Assembly (NCBI RefSeq): GCF_019263595.1
Contig: NZ_JADQDD010000003.1
Location: forward strand, 1 to 64,000
Length of the DNA stretch: 64,000 nt
Source of the DNA: Pseudonocardia sp. KRD291
GTDB taxonomy: Bacteria > Actinomycetota > Actinomycetes > Mycobacteriales > Pseudonocardiaceae
Direction: 5' to 3'
The notes beneath the pieces are model-generated. The model saw nothing but the letters and a program-made list of their open reading frames with translations, searched no databases and was not told the DNA's origin. Positions 43,647 to 51,683 of this stretch are shown here, piece by piece. How positions within the stretch are numbered: the stretch's first letter is position 1; each line of letters opens with the position of its first letter. A program made the translations under genes and the position numbers.

Positions 43647-44377
43647 GGCTGTCCTCGCAGGTCGATGGGGTGTGTCGGGCCCGGGCCCGCCTGCGTCACC
43701 GCGTGGGCGAACGACCGGGTGATCCAGGTCGGGTCGGTGATGGCGGTCCCCACCACGACGGCGGTCGCGCCGGCCCGGATCGCGGCGGCGGCGACGTCGG
43801 GCGAGTGGTAGCGGCCCTCGGCCACCACGGGGAGGTCCGGGGCACCGTTGCACAGCGCGGTGACCAGCGCGAGGTCGGCACCGGTGAGCCCCGCCGTCTC
43901 GGCGGTGTAGCCGGACAGGGTGGTGGCCAGCAGGTCGGCGCCCGCGGCGGCGGCCCGGAGCCCGTCCTGCACCGTGGCCACGTCGGCCATCACCAGCGCG
44001 CCCAGCTCGTGCACGGCGTCGATGCTGGCCGCGAGCGGGGCACCGTCCGGGCGGGGCCGGACCGTGCCGTCCAGGGCCACCACGTCGGCGCCGCAGCGGG
44101 CCACCGCCCGCGCCGCGTCCACGGTGGGGGTGATGAACACCGGGTCCCGGCCCTGCTTGGTCAGCCCGATCATCGGGACGTCGACGGCCGCGCGCACGGC
44201 GGCCACGTCGTCGAGGCCCCCGACCCCTCCGCAGCGCACGGCCACCGCACCGCCGTCGGCGGCCGCGCGGGCCAGCCGGGCGATGGTCGCGGTGTCCCGC
44301 AGCGCGTGTCCGGTCCCGGCCTGACAGGACACGATCAGCCCTCCGCCGATCCGGTCCAGCAGCTCGGCGCGGTTCAC
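43643..44377 (-). CDS. nanE: N-acetylmannosamine-6-phosphate 2-epimerase
   Basis: The 244-residue TIM barrel has GGLIVSCQAGTGHALRD, PMIGLTKQGRDPVFITPTVD and VVAEGRYHSPDVAAAAIRAGATAVVVGTAI in pieces matching NanE, including the catalytic Lys in LTKQ. It converts ManNAc-6-P to GlcNAc-6-P. It overlaps the nanK stop and the SIS gene start by 4 bases each. Confidence 0.92.
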   Translation of the reverse strand: MNRAELLDRIGGGLIVSCQAGTGHALRDTATIARLARAAADGGAVAVRCGGVGGLDDVAAVRAAVDVPMIGLTKQGRDPVFITPTVDAARAVARCGADVVALDGTVRPRPDGAPLAASIDAVHELGALVMADVATVQDGLRAAAAGADLLATTLSGYTAETAGLTGADLALVTALCNGAPDLPVVAEGRYHSPDVAAAAIRAGATAVVVGTAITDPTWITRSFAHAVTQAGPGPTHPIDLRGQP

Positions 44378-45324
44378 CGGAGCTCTCCGGCGAGCCGGCG
44401 GGCGGCCAGGAGCGCCGGGCCGAGGATCGGCGCGTCCCCGGTACCGGGCCTCAGCACCGGAGTGGCGCGGCCGGGCGGGCGGGACTCCGCGTCCAGCGCC
44501 CGGGTCAGTGGGTCGAGCAGCGGGGCCCCGAGCTCGGTGACCCCGCCGGCCACGACGAGCGCGTCCAGATCGAGCGCGGTGACCAGACCGGACAGGGTCC
44601 GGCCGAGCAGGGTGCCGGCACGGGCCACCACCTCACGGGCCAGCGGGTCGCCCGCCCGCATCCGGGCGGCCACCGTGACCAGGTCCGCCCCGGTCCCCCC
44701 GGCGCCGGCGCGCGTGTCGTAGGCGGCGGCGATCGCCGGGCCGGCCGCGACGGCTTCGAGGTGGTCGAGCCGCCCGCAGCCGCACGGGAGGTCGCCGGGT
44801 TCGGGGACCAGCAGGTGCGCGATCTCGCCCGCGGTCCCGCCGTCTCCGCGCAGGACGCTCCCGGCACAGGTCAGGGCCCCACCGACCCCGGTTCCGAGCG
44901 ACACGTGCAGCACCCGGCGACAGCCGTGGACCGCGGGGTCGCGGGCCTGGGCCAGTGCCGCGGCACGGACGTCGTTGTCCACCGCGACGGGCAGCCCGAC
45001 CCGGCCGGAGAGCAGGTCGGCGACCGGGGTGCCGAGCCAGCCCGGGACGATGTCGGTGCAGGAGCTCACGACGCCGGTGGCCGCGTCGATGACGCCGGGA
45101 GCGCCCACGCCCACCGCGGCCACCGGATCCGGCGCCTCCCGCAGCAGCTGATCGACCAGGTCCGCCGCCCGCGCGACGATCGCCCGCCCGCCGGTCCTCG
45201 GGGTCGGGCAGGACAGCCGTGCGCTCACGCGCCCACCGTCCGCGACGAGACCTGCGGCGATCTTGGTTCCACCGATGTCCACCCCGATCAGCCCGGCGTG
45301 GCCGGCGGCGGGGGAGGCGGTCAC
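44374..45324 (-). CDS. nanK: ROK family kinase, probable N-acetylmannosamine kinase
   Basis: The 316-residue protein begins IGVDIGGTKIAAGLV (ATP phosphate loop) and contains AVDNDVRAAALAQ and HVSLGTGVGGALTCAG. The ROK zinc motif CxCGxxGCxE is altered to CGCGRLDHLE, with His in place of the third Cys, which might still bind metal. Operon position between nanA and nanE, with overlaps at both ends, supports phosphorylation of ManNAc. Confidence 0.87.
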   Translation of the reverse strand: MTASPAAGHAGLIGVDIGGTKIAAGLVADGGRVSARLSCPTPRTGGRAIVARAADLVDQLLREAPDPVAAVGVGAPGVIDAATGVVSSCTDIVPGWLGTPVADLLSGRVGLPVAVDNDVRAAALAQARDPAVHGCRRVLHVSLGTGVGGALTCAGSVLRGDGGTAGEIAHLLVPEPGDLPCGCGRLDHLEAVAAGPAIAAAYDTRAGAGGTGADLVTVAARMRAGDPLAREVVARAGTLLGRTLSGLVTALDLDALVVAGGVTELGAPLLDPLTRALDAESRPPGRATPVLRPGTGDAPILGPALLAARRLAGELR

Positions 45325-46250
45325 CGCAGTCCCGCGGTCTCGAGGTGCCGACGGATCCCGTCCACCTCGGTGTCGAGCAGCGGGAGCTGGGGTGTCATCG
45401 TGGCCGGGCAGTCGATGATGCCGCGCAGGTGCAGCGCGGCCTTGAAGGCGCCGAGCGCCGAGGAGCTGGGGCCGATCCGGGCTGGGTCTCCCGCCTCGAC
45501 GATCCCGAACAGCTGCAGCAGCCGGTCCTGCTCGTCGGCCGCGGCCTTGTGGTCGCCGGCCCGCACGTGCCCGGCCAGGGCGACGTAGCCGTGCGGGTCG
45601 ACGTTGCCCAGGCCGGGGACCGCGCCGTCGGCTCCCGCGAACAGCGCGCTGTCCACGGTCAGCTCGGAGCCGGTGAGCACGCCGAACCCGTCCGGGCCGC
45701 TCCGGGCCCGACGACCCAGGAGCCGGCGCAGGCCCCCGTCGTCGCCGCTGGAGTCCTTCACCCCGGCGAGCACGCCGTCGGCCGCGAGCGCGAGAAGCAT
45801 CTCCGGGCGGAGCTTCACCTGCACCGACACCGGCAGGTCGTAGGCGTAGAGCGGCAGGTCGACACCGGCGGCGACGGCCCGGAAGTGCTGCTCGATCTCG
45901 GCCGGGTGGGTACGGGTGTAGAACGGCGCGGTTGCGACGACGGCGTCTGCTCCCGACTGCTGCACCGTGCGGGCGTGGTCGAGCACCCGCGGCGACGTCA
46001 TGTCGATCGCGCCGCCGAGAACGGGCACCTGACCGGCCACGACCGAGACGGCCACCTCCAGTACCCGCGCCCGGTGCCGGTCCGGGAGGTAGGCGGTCTC
46101 ACCGCTGGATCCGAGCAGGAACACCGCGTCCACGCCGGCGTCCAGCAGGAACGTGAGCAGGCGCTCCAGGGACCGGTCGTCGACCTCGAGGTCGGGGGTG
46201 AGCGGGGTGCAGACCGGGGGGACGATTCCGGTGATCGGGCCTGGGGCCAT
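45321..46250 (-). CDS. nanA: N-acetylneuraminate lyase (DHDPS/NAL family)
   Basis: The 309-residue TIM barrel has FLLGSSGETAYLPDRHR (GSSGE, carboxylate binding), the Tyr of LPLYAYDLPVSVQ and the Schiff-base lysine in LAGVKDSSGDDG. The GSSGE motif and operon with nanK and nanE favour cleavage of sialic acid to ManNAc and pyruvate. AGAGG precedes the ATG. A closely related DHDPS-family gene exists at 35969 but shares no operon logic. Confidence 0.85.
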   Translation of the reverse strand: MAPGPITGIVPPVCTPLTPDLEVDDRSLERLLTFLLDAGVDAVFLLGSSGETAYLPDRHRARVLEVAVSVVAGQVPVLGGAIDMTSPRVLDHARTVQQSGADAVVATAPFYTRTHPAEIEQHFRAVAAGVDLPLYAYDLPVSVQVKLRPEMLLALAADGVLAGVKDSSGDDGGLRRLLGRRARSGPDGFGVLTGSELTVDSALFAGADGAVPGLGNVDPHGYVALAGHVRAGDHKAAADEQDRLLQLFGIVEAGDPARIGPSSSALGAFKAALHLRGIIDCPATMTPQLPLLDTEVDGIRRHLETAGLR

Positions 46251-46331
46251 CTCATGTCCTCTGTTCGGGTCGGGCGACGGTCGTGGTCGGTGGGATCGGG
46301 GCAGGGCCGGGTGCGGGACCGCGCGAGGCCG

Positions 46332-47486
46332 TCACCGGGACACCCCGCCCAGCGGAGAGCCGTCGATCGCGTCCACATCGGTCGCGGCGTCCGGGCGCGG
46401 CAGTCGTTGCAGCCGGGTCGGGGCGTCGATGCCGATCAGGACCAGCACCACGAGCGTCAACGAGAACGACAGCACGGCCAGCGCCGTACCCAGGCTCATC
46501 GTGGCGCCCAGGCTGGCCCCGAGTGCCGGCGCGACCGCTCCGCCGAGCGCCCCGACGTTGTAGGTGAACCCGAGCGCGGCGGCCCGCTGGCGCACGTCGA
46601 AGTAGCCGCCGATCCACTTCGGCAACAGCCCGGAGATGCCCTGGCCGAAGACCTGCTGGACGAACAGCAGCACACCCAGCAACAGCAGGCTCGACCCACC
46701 GACGGCGAACACCGGGAAGATCACCACCTGGGAGATCAGCAGGCTGACCCAGTACGCCCTGCGGGTGCCCCACCGGTCACCGGTGAACCCGGCGACCCAG
46801 CAGCCGACCGCCGCTCCGAGACCGGCGAAGAACAGCACCTGGCTCGCTTCGGTGGGGCTGTAGCCCAGGTCGGTCTTGAGGTAGGTGGGGAGCAGCGACT
46901 GGATCGGCCAGGAGTAGAGGAACGCCGCGAAGACGATCACCATCACGGCCAGCCCGGTGGGCCAGCGCGGGCCGGCGAACTGGACCACGTAGGACACGAA
47001 GACCGCGGCCGCGAGCACCCCGAGTCCGGCCACCGCCCAGGCGGACCCGACCGACTGCGTGAAGATCAGCACCAGGGCGGCGGTCGCGACCGCTCCGGAC
47101 ACGACGTTGGGCAGTGCACGCCGGCCCCCGAACAGCGTCTGCGCGACCGGCACGCTGTGCGGCGCATCGCCGGAGGTCGGTTCGCGGCTCCAGTCCTGTG
47201 ACTCCGGCAGCCTGCGGCGAAGCCAGATCGCGAGCACGATCGGCGCGAGCCCGATGTAGAACAGTGCCCGCCAGCCGAACGCCGGTACCACTACGGCGTA
47301 GATCCCGGCCGCCAGCACGGTTCCGATCGAGTAGCCGGAGATCAGGAAACCGCTGGCCTTGTTCCGCAGCCCGACCGGCCACGACTCGATGACGTAGGTC
47401 GAGCTCGCCCCGTACTCGCCGGCCATCCCCAGACCGATCACCAGGCGGGCCGCGAACAGCACGGCGAACGACGGCGCCAGCCCGCA
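46332..47486 (-). pseudogene. nanT: MFS sialic-acid transporter (NanT-like), 5'-truncated
   Basis: Recognisable sequence begins at about TM3 ([20 protein letters not shown], then [17 protein letters not shown]) and runs to the end of a sialate:H+ symporter. The first two membrane segments and the start region are missing. Reading leftward the homology ends at 47486, exactly where a GntR effector gene begins on the other strand. Upstream residues in the open frame ([10 protein letters not shown]) are the antisense of that gene. The protein is almost certainly non-functional. Confidence 0.8.
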
Positions 47487-48010
47487 TCGTGGACACCCGG
47501 CACGGGCACGGCTCGATCGTCGGCGAGCCCTCACTGCACGTGCTCTCCCCGTCGCTCACGTTCGGCGCCGTGAGCACCACCACCCGCAGCGGCCTGCGCA
47601 ACCTGGTCGAGATCCGAGAGCTGATCGAGGTCGGGGTCGTCGGCAAGCTCGCCGGGGCCCTCACCGACCAGGCTCTGGACCGTCTCGCCGAGCTGTGCGA
47701 CGAGATGACGCACTCCGGGCTCGATCCCGACGCCGACCGCGAGTTCCATCGGGTCCTCTACGCCGGAGCCGACAACCCCCTGATCGGCCAGCTGGTCGAC
47801 GTCTTCTGGGACGCCTACCGGGCGGCACAGGCGGTGCTCGACCCTCCTGGCCGGGGCGACACGGCGGAGACCGTGGCCCGCCACCGCCTCATCGTCGACG
47901 CACTGCGGGCCGGTGACGCCGACGTGGCCCGCACCGCGATGCACGACCACTTCGCGGAGATCAAGAAGAGGCTCGACGACAGCTCCCCCGACGACCGGCG
48001 GCGCCGCTGA
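47483..48010 (+). pseudogene. GntR/FadR-type regulator (FCD domain only), 5'-truncated
   Basis: The frame starts within the end of the winged helix ([14 protein letters not shown]) and continues through a complete FCD effector domain (EIRELIEVGVVGKLAGALT, DREFHRVLYAGADNPLIG, ARTAMHDHFAEIKKRL). The DNA-binding helix-turn-helix is missing. It abuts the truncated nanT head to head, so both lost their 5' ends and the shared promoter in a single deletion. Confidence 0.8.
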
Positions 48011-48050
48011 GCAGGCGCCCGGGCTCGACATCGGCGCCCCGCCCTGGCGA

Positions 48051-48701
48051 TCAGTGGCCGGGCCCGTGCCCGACCAGCATCATCAGGGTGTCGGCGAGTT
48101 GCTCGATCGCCCGGTCCCGTGCCGCGGCATCGAGACCCGAGCACCACAACGGCGCCTGCGACATCGAGGCGTGCATGCACTGCATCGCCGAGTCGACGTG
48201 GGGCACTCGGAACTCGCCCGTGCTGACGCCCTCCTCGACGACCCGCCGGAACAGGCGGTCGTGGCGGCGACGGAGCTCCTTGATGCGGGCGTGCTGGTCC
48301 TCGGGCCAGTCACCGGGCACCAGGAACAGCCCGAGCGCGGCCGGGTACTCGCACACCGCGATCGCGATGTGCTCACGCAGCAGGCTGCGCAGCTTCTCCC
48401 CGGGGGAGCCCTCGTGTGCTGCGAGGAGGTTCTCGAGTCGTGAGGTCCATTCGTTGCCCAGCGTCTCGATGGCCGCGGTGCCGAGCTCGTCCTTGCTGGG
48501 GAAGTAGTAGTACAGCGATCCCTTGGTGACATCGAGACGTTCGGCCACGTCCTCCAGGCTGACCGCGGCGTAGCCGCGCTCGCCGAACATCTCGGCGGCC
48601 GTGGTCAGGATCTCCTGGATCCGGCGTCCCCGCTTGCGTTCGACCCGGCTCGACGGTGGTCGGGGCCCGCTCCCGTCGACGGTCTGGTGCTGCGTCGTCA
48701 T
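48051..48701 (-). CDS. TetR/AcrR family transcriptional regulator
   Basis: The start is taken at ATG 48701 (MTTQHQTVD), since residues before it lack family sequence. The 216-residue protein has a TetR HTH (SLEDVAERLDVTKGSLYYYFPSKDEL) and a helical sensor domain of the AcrR_C type. It is divergent from the cyclohexanecarboxylate-like operon at 48882, occupying the position that BadR/AliR-like regulators hold in other species. It probably represses the operon until an alicyclic acyl-CoA binds. Confidence 0.86.
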   Translation of the reverse strand: MTTQHQTVDGSGPRPPSSRVERKRGRRIQEILTTAAEMFGERGYAAVSLEDVAERLDVTKGSLYYYFPSKDELGTAAIETLGNEWTSRLENLLAAHEGSPGEKLRSLLREHIAIAVCEYPAALGLFLVPGDWPEDQHARIKELRRRHDRLFRRVVEEGVSTGEFRVPHVDSAMQCMHASMSQAPLWCSGLDAAARDRAIEQLADTLMMLVGHGPGH

Positions 48702-48881
48702 CGGCCCCCTCGTCCTCTCCTGGCGCACTCTGCGTACTGAAGGGTACTACTTCTCCCGGCCGGTCATCTATTGACTCATAGTTCAAACTTCTGCAACCTG
48801 GTCAACGTCCGGTGGCGAGGGTGTCCGGGAGGACACCGCCGCGGGGCGTGTTCGGTACGGACCAGGACGAAGGAGCCAGAA

Positions 48882-49682
48882 GTGGCGCAGGACTTCGAGG
48901 ACATCACCTACGAGATCGACGGCCCGGCCGCGGTGATCACGATGAACCGGCCGCAGCGCTACAACGCCTTCCGCGGGAAGACCGTCGAGGAAATGATCAA
49001 GGCGTTCCGCGCCGCGCAGGCCGACCACCAGGTGCAGGCGATCATCCTGACGGGGGCGGGGGACAAGGCGTTCTGTACCGGCGGCGACGTCAAGCAGCGT
49101 GCGGAGACCGGCGACTACGGGCCCACCGAGAGCGGGATGTTCGAGATCGGCAACCTGCACAAGCTGATCCGCGACATCCCCAAGCCGGTGATCGCGGCCG
49201 TGAACGGTCTCGCGATCGGCGGCGGGCACGTGTTGCACGTGCTCTGCGACGTCACGATCGCCGCGGACACCGCCCGGTTCGGCCAGTCCGGCCCGAAGGT
49301 CGGTTCGTTCGACGCCGGGTTCGGCTCGGCCTACCTCGCCCGCGTCGTCGGGGAGAAGCGGGCGCGCGAGATCTGGTTCTGGTGCCGCCAGTACGACGCG
49401 CAGGAGGCCAGGACGATGGGGCTGGTGAACGCCGTCGTGCCGGCCGACGAGCTGCAGGCCGAGGCACGTCGCTGGGCCTACGACGTGGCGGAGAAGAGCC
49501 CCACGGCGATCCGCTTCCTCAAGCAGTCGTTCAACGCCGACACCGACCACCAGGCCGGGCTGTCCAACATGGCGATGTCCGCGCTGAACCTGTTCACCGA
49601 GTCCCCCGAGGGCCGGGAAGGCGCGGCGGCGTTCGCCGAGAAGCGGGCTCCCGAGTTCGCCAAGCACGTCACGGGTCACTGA
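48882..49682 (+). CDS. badI: BadI-like 2-ketocyclohexanecarboxyl-CoA hydrolase (crotonase superfamily)
   Basis: The GTG at 48882 is 6 bases after AGGAG. The 266-residue crotonase carries the BadI/MenB-type signatures NRPQRYNAFRGKTVEE, KAFCTGGDVKQR, GLAIGGGHVLHVLCDVTIAA, FGQSGPKVGSFDAGFGSAYL and EIWFWCRQYDAQEA. This close match to the BadI pattern (ring-opening hydrolase giving pimelyl-CoA) is reinforced by downstream AliB-, BadH- and AliA-like genes. MenB (naphthoate synthase) is the main alternative but does not fit the operon. Confidence 0.85.
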   Translation: MAQDFEDITYEIDGPAAVITMNRPQRYNAFRGKTVEEMIKAFRAAQADHQVQAIILTGAGDKAFCTGGDVKQRAETGDYGPTESGMFEIGNLHKLIRDIPKPVIAAVNGLAIGGGHVLHVLCDVTIAADTARFGQSGPKVGSFDAGFGSAYLARVVGEKRAREIWFWCRQYDAQEARTMGLVNAVVPADELQAEARRWAYDVAEKSPTAIRFLKQSFNADTDHQAGLSNMAMSALNLFTESPEGREGAAAFAEKRAPEFAKHVTGH

Positions 49683-49690
49683 GGACCACC

Positions 49691-50839
49691 GTGGATTTCG
49701 ACGTCACGGACCGGCAGGCCGAGTACTGCGGGCGCGCGCGGGCGATCAGCGAGACGCGGCTGCTCCCTGGCTACCGGGCACGCGAACGCGACGGTCACAT
49801 CGGGGCCGACCTGCGCGAGGAGATCGGCCGGGCCGGGTTGATCGCCCCCGAGACCCCCACCGAGCTCGGCGGGCAGGGGCTCGACCGGCTCACCACCGGA
49901 ATGATCACCGAGGAGATCGGCCGCGGTGACGTCAACGTCGCCTACCTGCAGGTCGTCGGATCGCTGGTCGCACAGATCCTCGCCGGCAACGCCGACCCGG
50001 AGCTCGCGCACCACTGGGTGCCGAAGATCTGCAGCGGCGAGGAGATCGTCGGCATCGGCCTCACCGAGCCGCACGCCGGCTCGGACGCCGGGATGCCGCG
50101 CCTGACCGCCCGCCGCGACGGCGGCGACTGGGTGCTCGACGGGGTGAAGTCGCTGTCGTTCGCCACCGACGCGGCGGCGGTGGTGGTCTTCGCCCGTACC
50201 GGGCCCTCGCGGGACCGGGGCAAGGACATCAGCGCCTTCCTGGTGCCACTCGACCTCGACGGGGTCTCGCGCGAGCCGTACTCCGACATGGGCACCAGGG
50301 CCGTCGGTCGCGGCGCGGCCCACCTGAGCGGCGTGCGGGTCCCGTCCGGTCACCTGCTCGGCGCCGAAGGGCGCGGGTTCACCCAGGTCATGGCGGGCTT
50401 CGACTTCAGCCGCGCGCTGATCGGTCTGCAGTGCCTCGGTGCCGCACAGCAGACCCTGGACGAGACGTGGCGCTACGTCGGCGAGCGCGAGGCGTTCGAC
50501 CAGCCACTGAGCCGTCATCAGGGAGTGGCGTTCCCGCTGGCCGAGGCCGAGACGCTGGTCTGCGCGGCGCGCCTGCTCTGCCACCAGACGCTGTGGCTCA
50601 AGGACGCGGGCAGGCCGCACACCTCCCAGGCCGCGATGTGCAAGTGGTGGGCCCCCAAGACCGCCTACGACGTCATCAACCAGTGCCTGCTCCTGCACGG
50701 CCAGTACGGCTACCGCACCGAGCTTCCGATCGAGCAGCGGATGCGCGACGTCCTCGGCCTGCAGATCGGCGACGGGACGGCCCAGATCATGAAGCTCGTG
50801 ATCTCCCGGCAGCGGCTGGGCCGCCGGCTCGCTCCCTGA
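49691..50839 (+). CDS. aliB: acyl-CoA dehydrogenase, probable cyclohexanecarboxyl-CoA dehydrogenase (AliB-like)
   Basis: The GTG start lies 8 bases after the badI stop. The 382-residue protein has GIGLTEPHAGSDAGMPRLTA (FAD/substrate loop) and LHGQYGYRTELPIEQRMRDV. At the site where most acyl-CoA dehydrogenases have the catalytic Glu (YEGT) it has GDGT, with Asp361. This substitution suggests a specialised alicyclic dehydrogenase. In the operon it should introduce the 1,2 double bond into cyclohexanecarboxyl-CoA. Confidence 0.82.
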   Translation: MDFDVTDRQAEYCGRARAISETRLLPGYRARERDGHIGADLREEIGRAGLIAPETPTELGGQGLDRLTTGMITEEIGRGDVNVAYLQVVGSLVAQILAGNADPELAHHWVPKICSGEEIVGIGLTEPHAGSDAGMPRLTARRDGGDWVLDGVKSLSFATDAAAVVVFARTGPSRDRGKDISAFLVPLDLDGVSREPYSDMGTRAVGRGAAHLSGVRVPSGHLLGAEGRGFTQVMAGFDFSRALIGLQCLGAAQQTLDETWRYVGEREAFDQPLSRHQGVAFPLAEAETLVCAARLLCHQTLWLKDAGRPHTSQAAMCKWWAPKTAYDVINQCLLLHGQYGYRTELPIEQRMRDVLGLQIGDGTAQIMKLVISRQRLGRRLAP

Positions 50840-50871
50840 CGAGCCGGCATTCGACGAGGAGGGCATCACCC

Positions 50872-51618
50872 ATGGGAAATCTGGACAGCAGGATCGCCAT
50901 CGTGACCGGCGCCGGCCAGGGCATCGGGCGCGCCATCGCGGAGAAGCTGGCCGCGGAGGGTGCGACCGTGGTGGTCGGCGACATCAACGACACCACGGCG
51001 AAGGAGACCGCCGCAGCACTCGGTGGCGGCGCCGTCGGCGTCCGCGCCGACGTCACCGACGCGGAGTCGGTGAACGCGATGGTGGAGCAGGTCCGTTCGC
51101 AGTTCGGTCGGATCGACATCCTGGTCAACAACGCCGGCTGGGACAAGGCGAGCCCGTTCGTCGACTCCGACCCCGCGGACTGGGACCGGGTCATCGCGAT
51201 CAACCTCTACGGCGTCCTGCACACCTGCAAGGCGGTACTACCGATCATGGCCGAGCAGGGTCACGGATCGGTGGTGAACCTGGCTTCCGACGCCGGCCGC
51301 GTCGGGTCCTCGGGCGAGGCCGTCTACTCCGCGGCCAAGGGCGGGGTCATCGCGTTCACCAAGACCATCGCCCGGGAGATGGCCCGCCACGAGATCAACG
51401 CCAACGTGGTCTGCCCCGGCCCGACCGACACCGCGCTGTTCGCCTCCATGGGGGGCGACGACCCGAAGCTGCGCGACGGCCTGACCCGCTCGATCCCGTT
51501 CCGGCGCCTGGCCCAGCCCGCCGACCTCGCCGGTGCGGTCGCGTTCTTCGCCTCGCCCGACGCCTCCTACATCACCGGCCAGACCGTCAGCGTCAGCGGC
51601 GGGCTGACGATGAGCTGA
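50872..51618 (+). CDS. badH: SDR, probable 2-hydroxycyclohexanecarboxyl-CoA dehydrogenase (BadH-like)
   Basis: An ATG behind GAGGAGGGC opens a 248-residue classical SDR: TGAGQGIG cofactor loop (~12-19), NNAGWD, a catalytic Ser in ASDAGRVGSSG and YSAAKGG. The stretches ASDAGRVGSSGEAVY and NVVCPGPTDTALF and the C-terminal ITGQTVSVSGGLTMS follow the BadH pattern closely. It would oxidise the 2-hydroxy-CoA ester to the 2-keto substrate of BadI. Confidence 0.85.
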   Translation: MGNLDSRIAIVTGAGQGIGRAIAEKLAAEGATVVVGDINDTTAKETAAALGGGAVGVRADVTDAESVNAMVEQVRSQFGRIDILVNNAGWDKASPFVDSDPADWDRVIAINLYGVLHTCKAVLPIMAEQGHGSVVNLASDAGRVGSSGEAVYSAAKGGVIAFTKTIAREMARHEINANVVCPGPTDTALFASMGGDDPKLRDGLTRSIPFRRLAQPADLAGAVAFFASPDASYITGQTVSVSGGLTMS

Positions 51619-51633
51619 TCCGTCCGCCCCTCA

Positions 51634-51672
51634 CCTGCGACGACATCTCCTGCGACGACATCTCCTGCGACA
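51634..51672 (+). repeat. 15-bp tandem repeat (about 2.6 copies) between badH and aliA
   Basis: CCTGCGACGACATCT occurs at 51634-51648 and 51649-51663, with a partial third copy from 51664. It lies directly upstream of the aliA ribosome-binding region and probably arose by slippage. It lengthens the spacer but leaves the AAGGA before the ATG intact. Confidence 0.8.
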
Positions 51673-51683
51673 AGGACGTTGCC

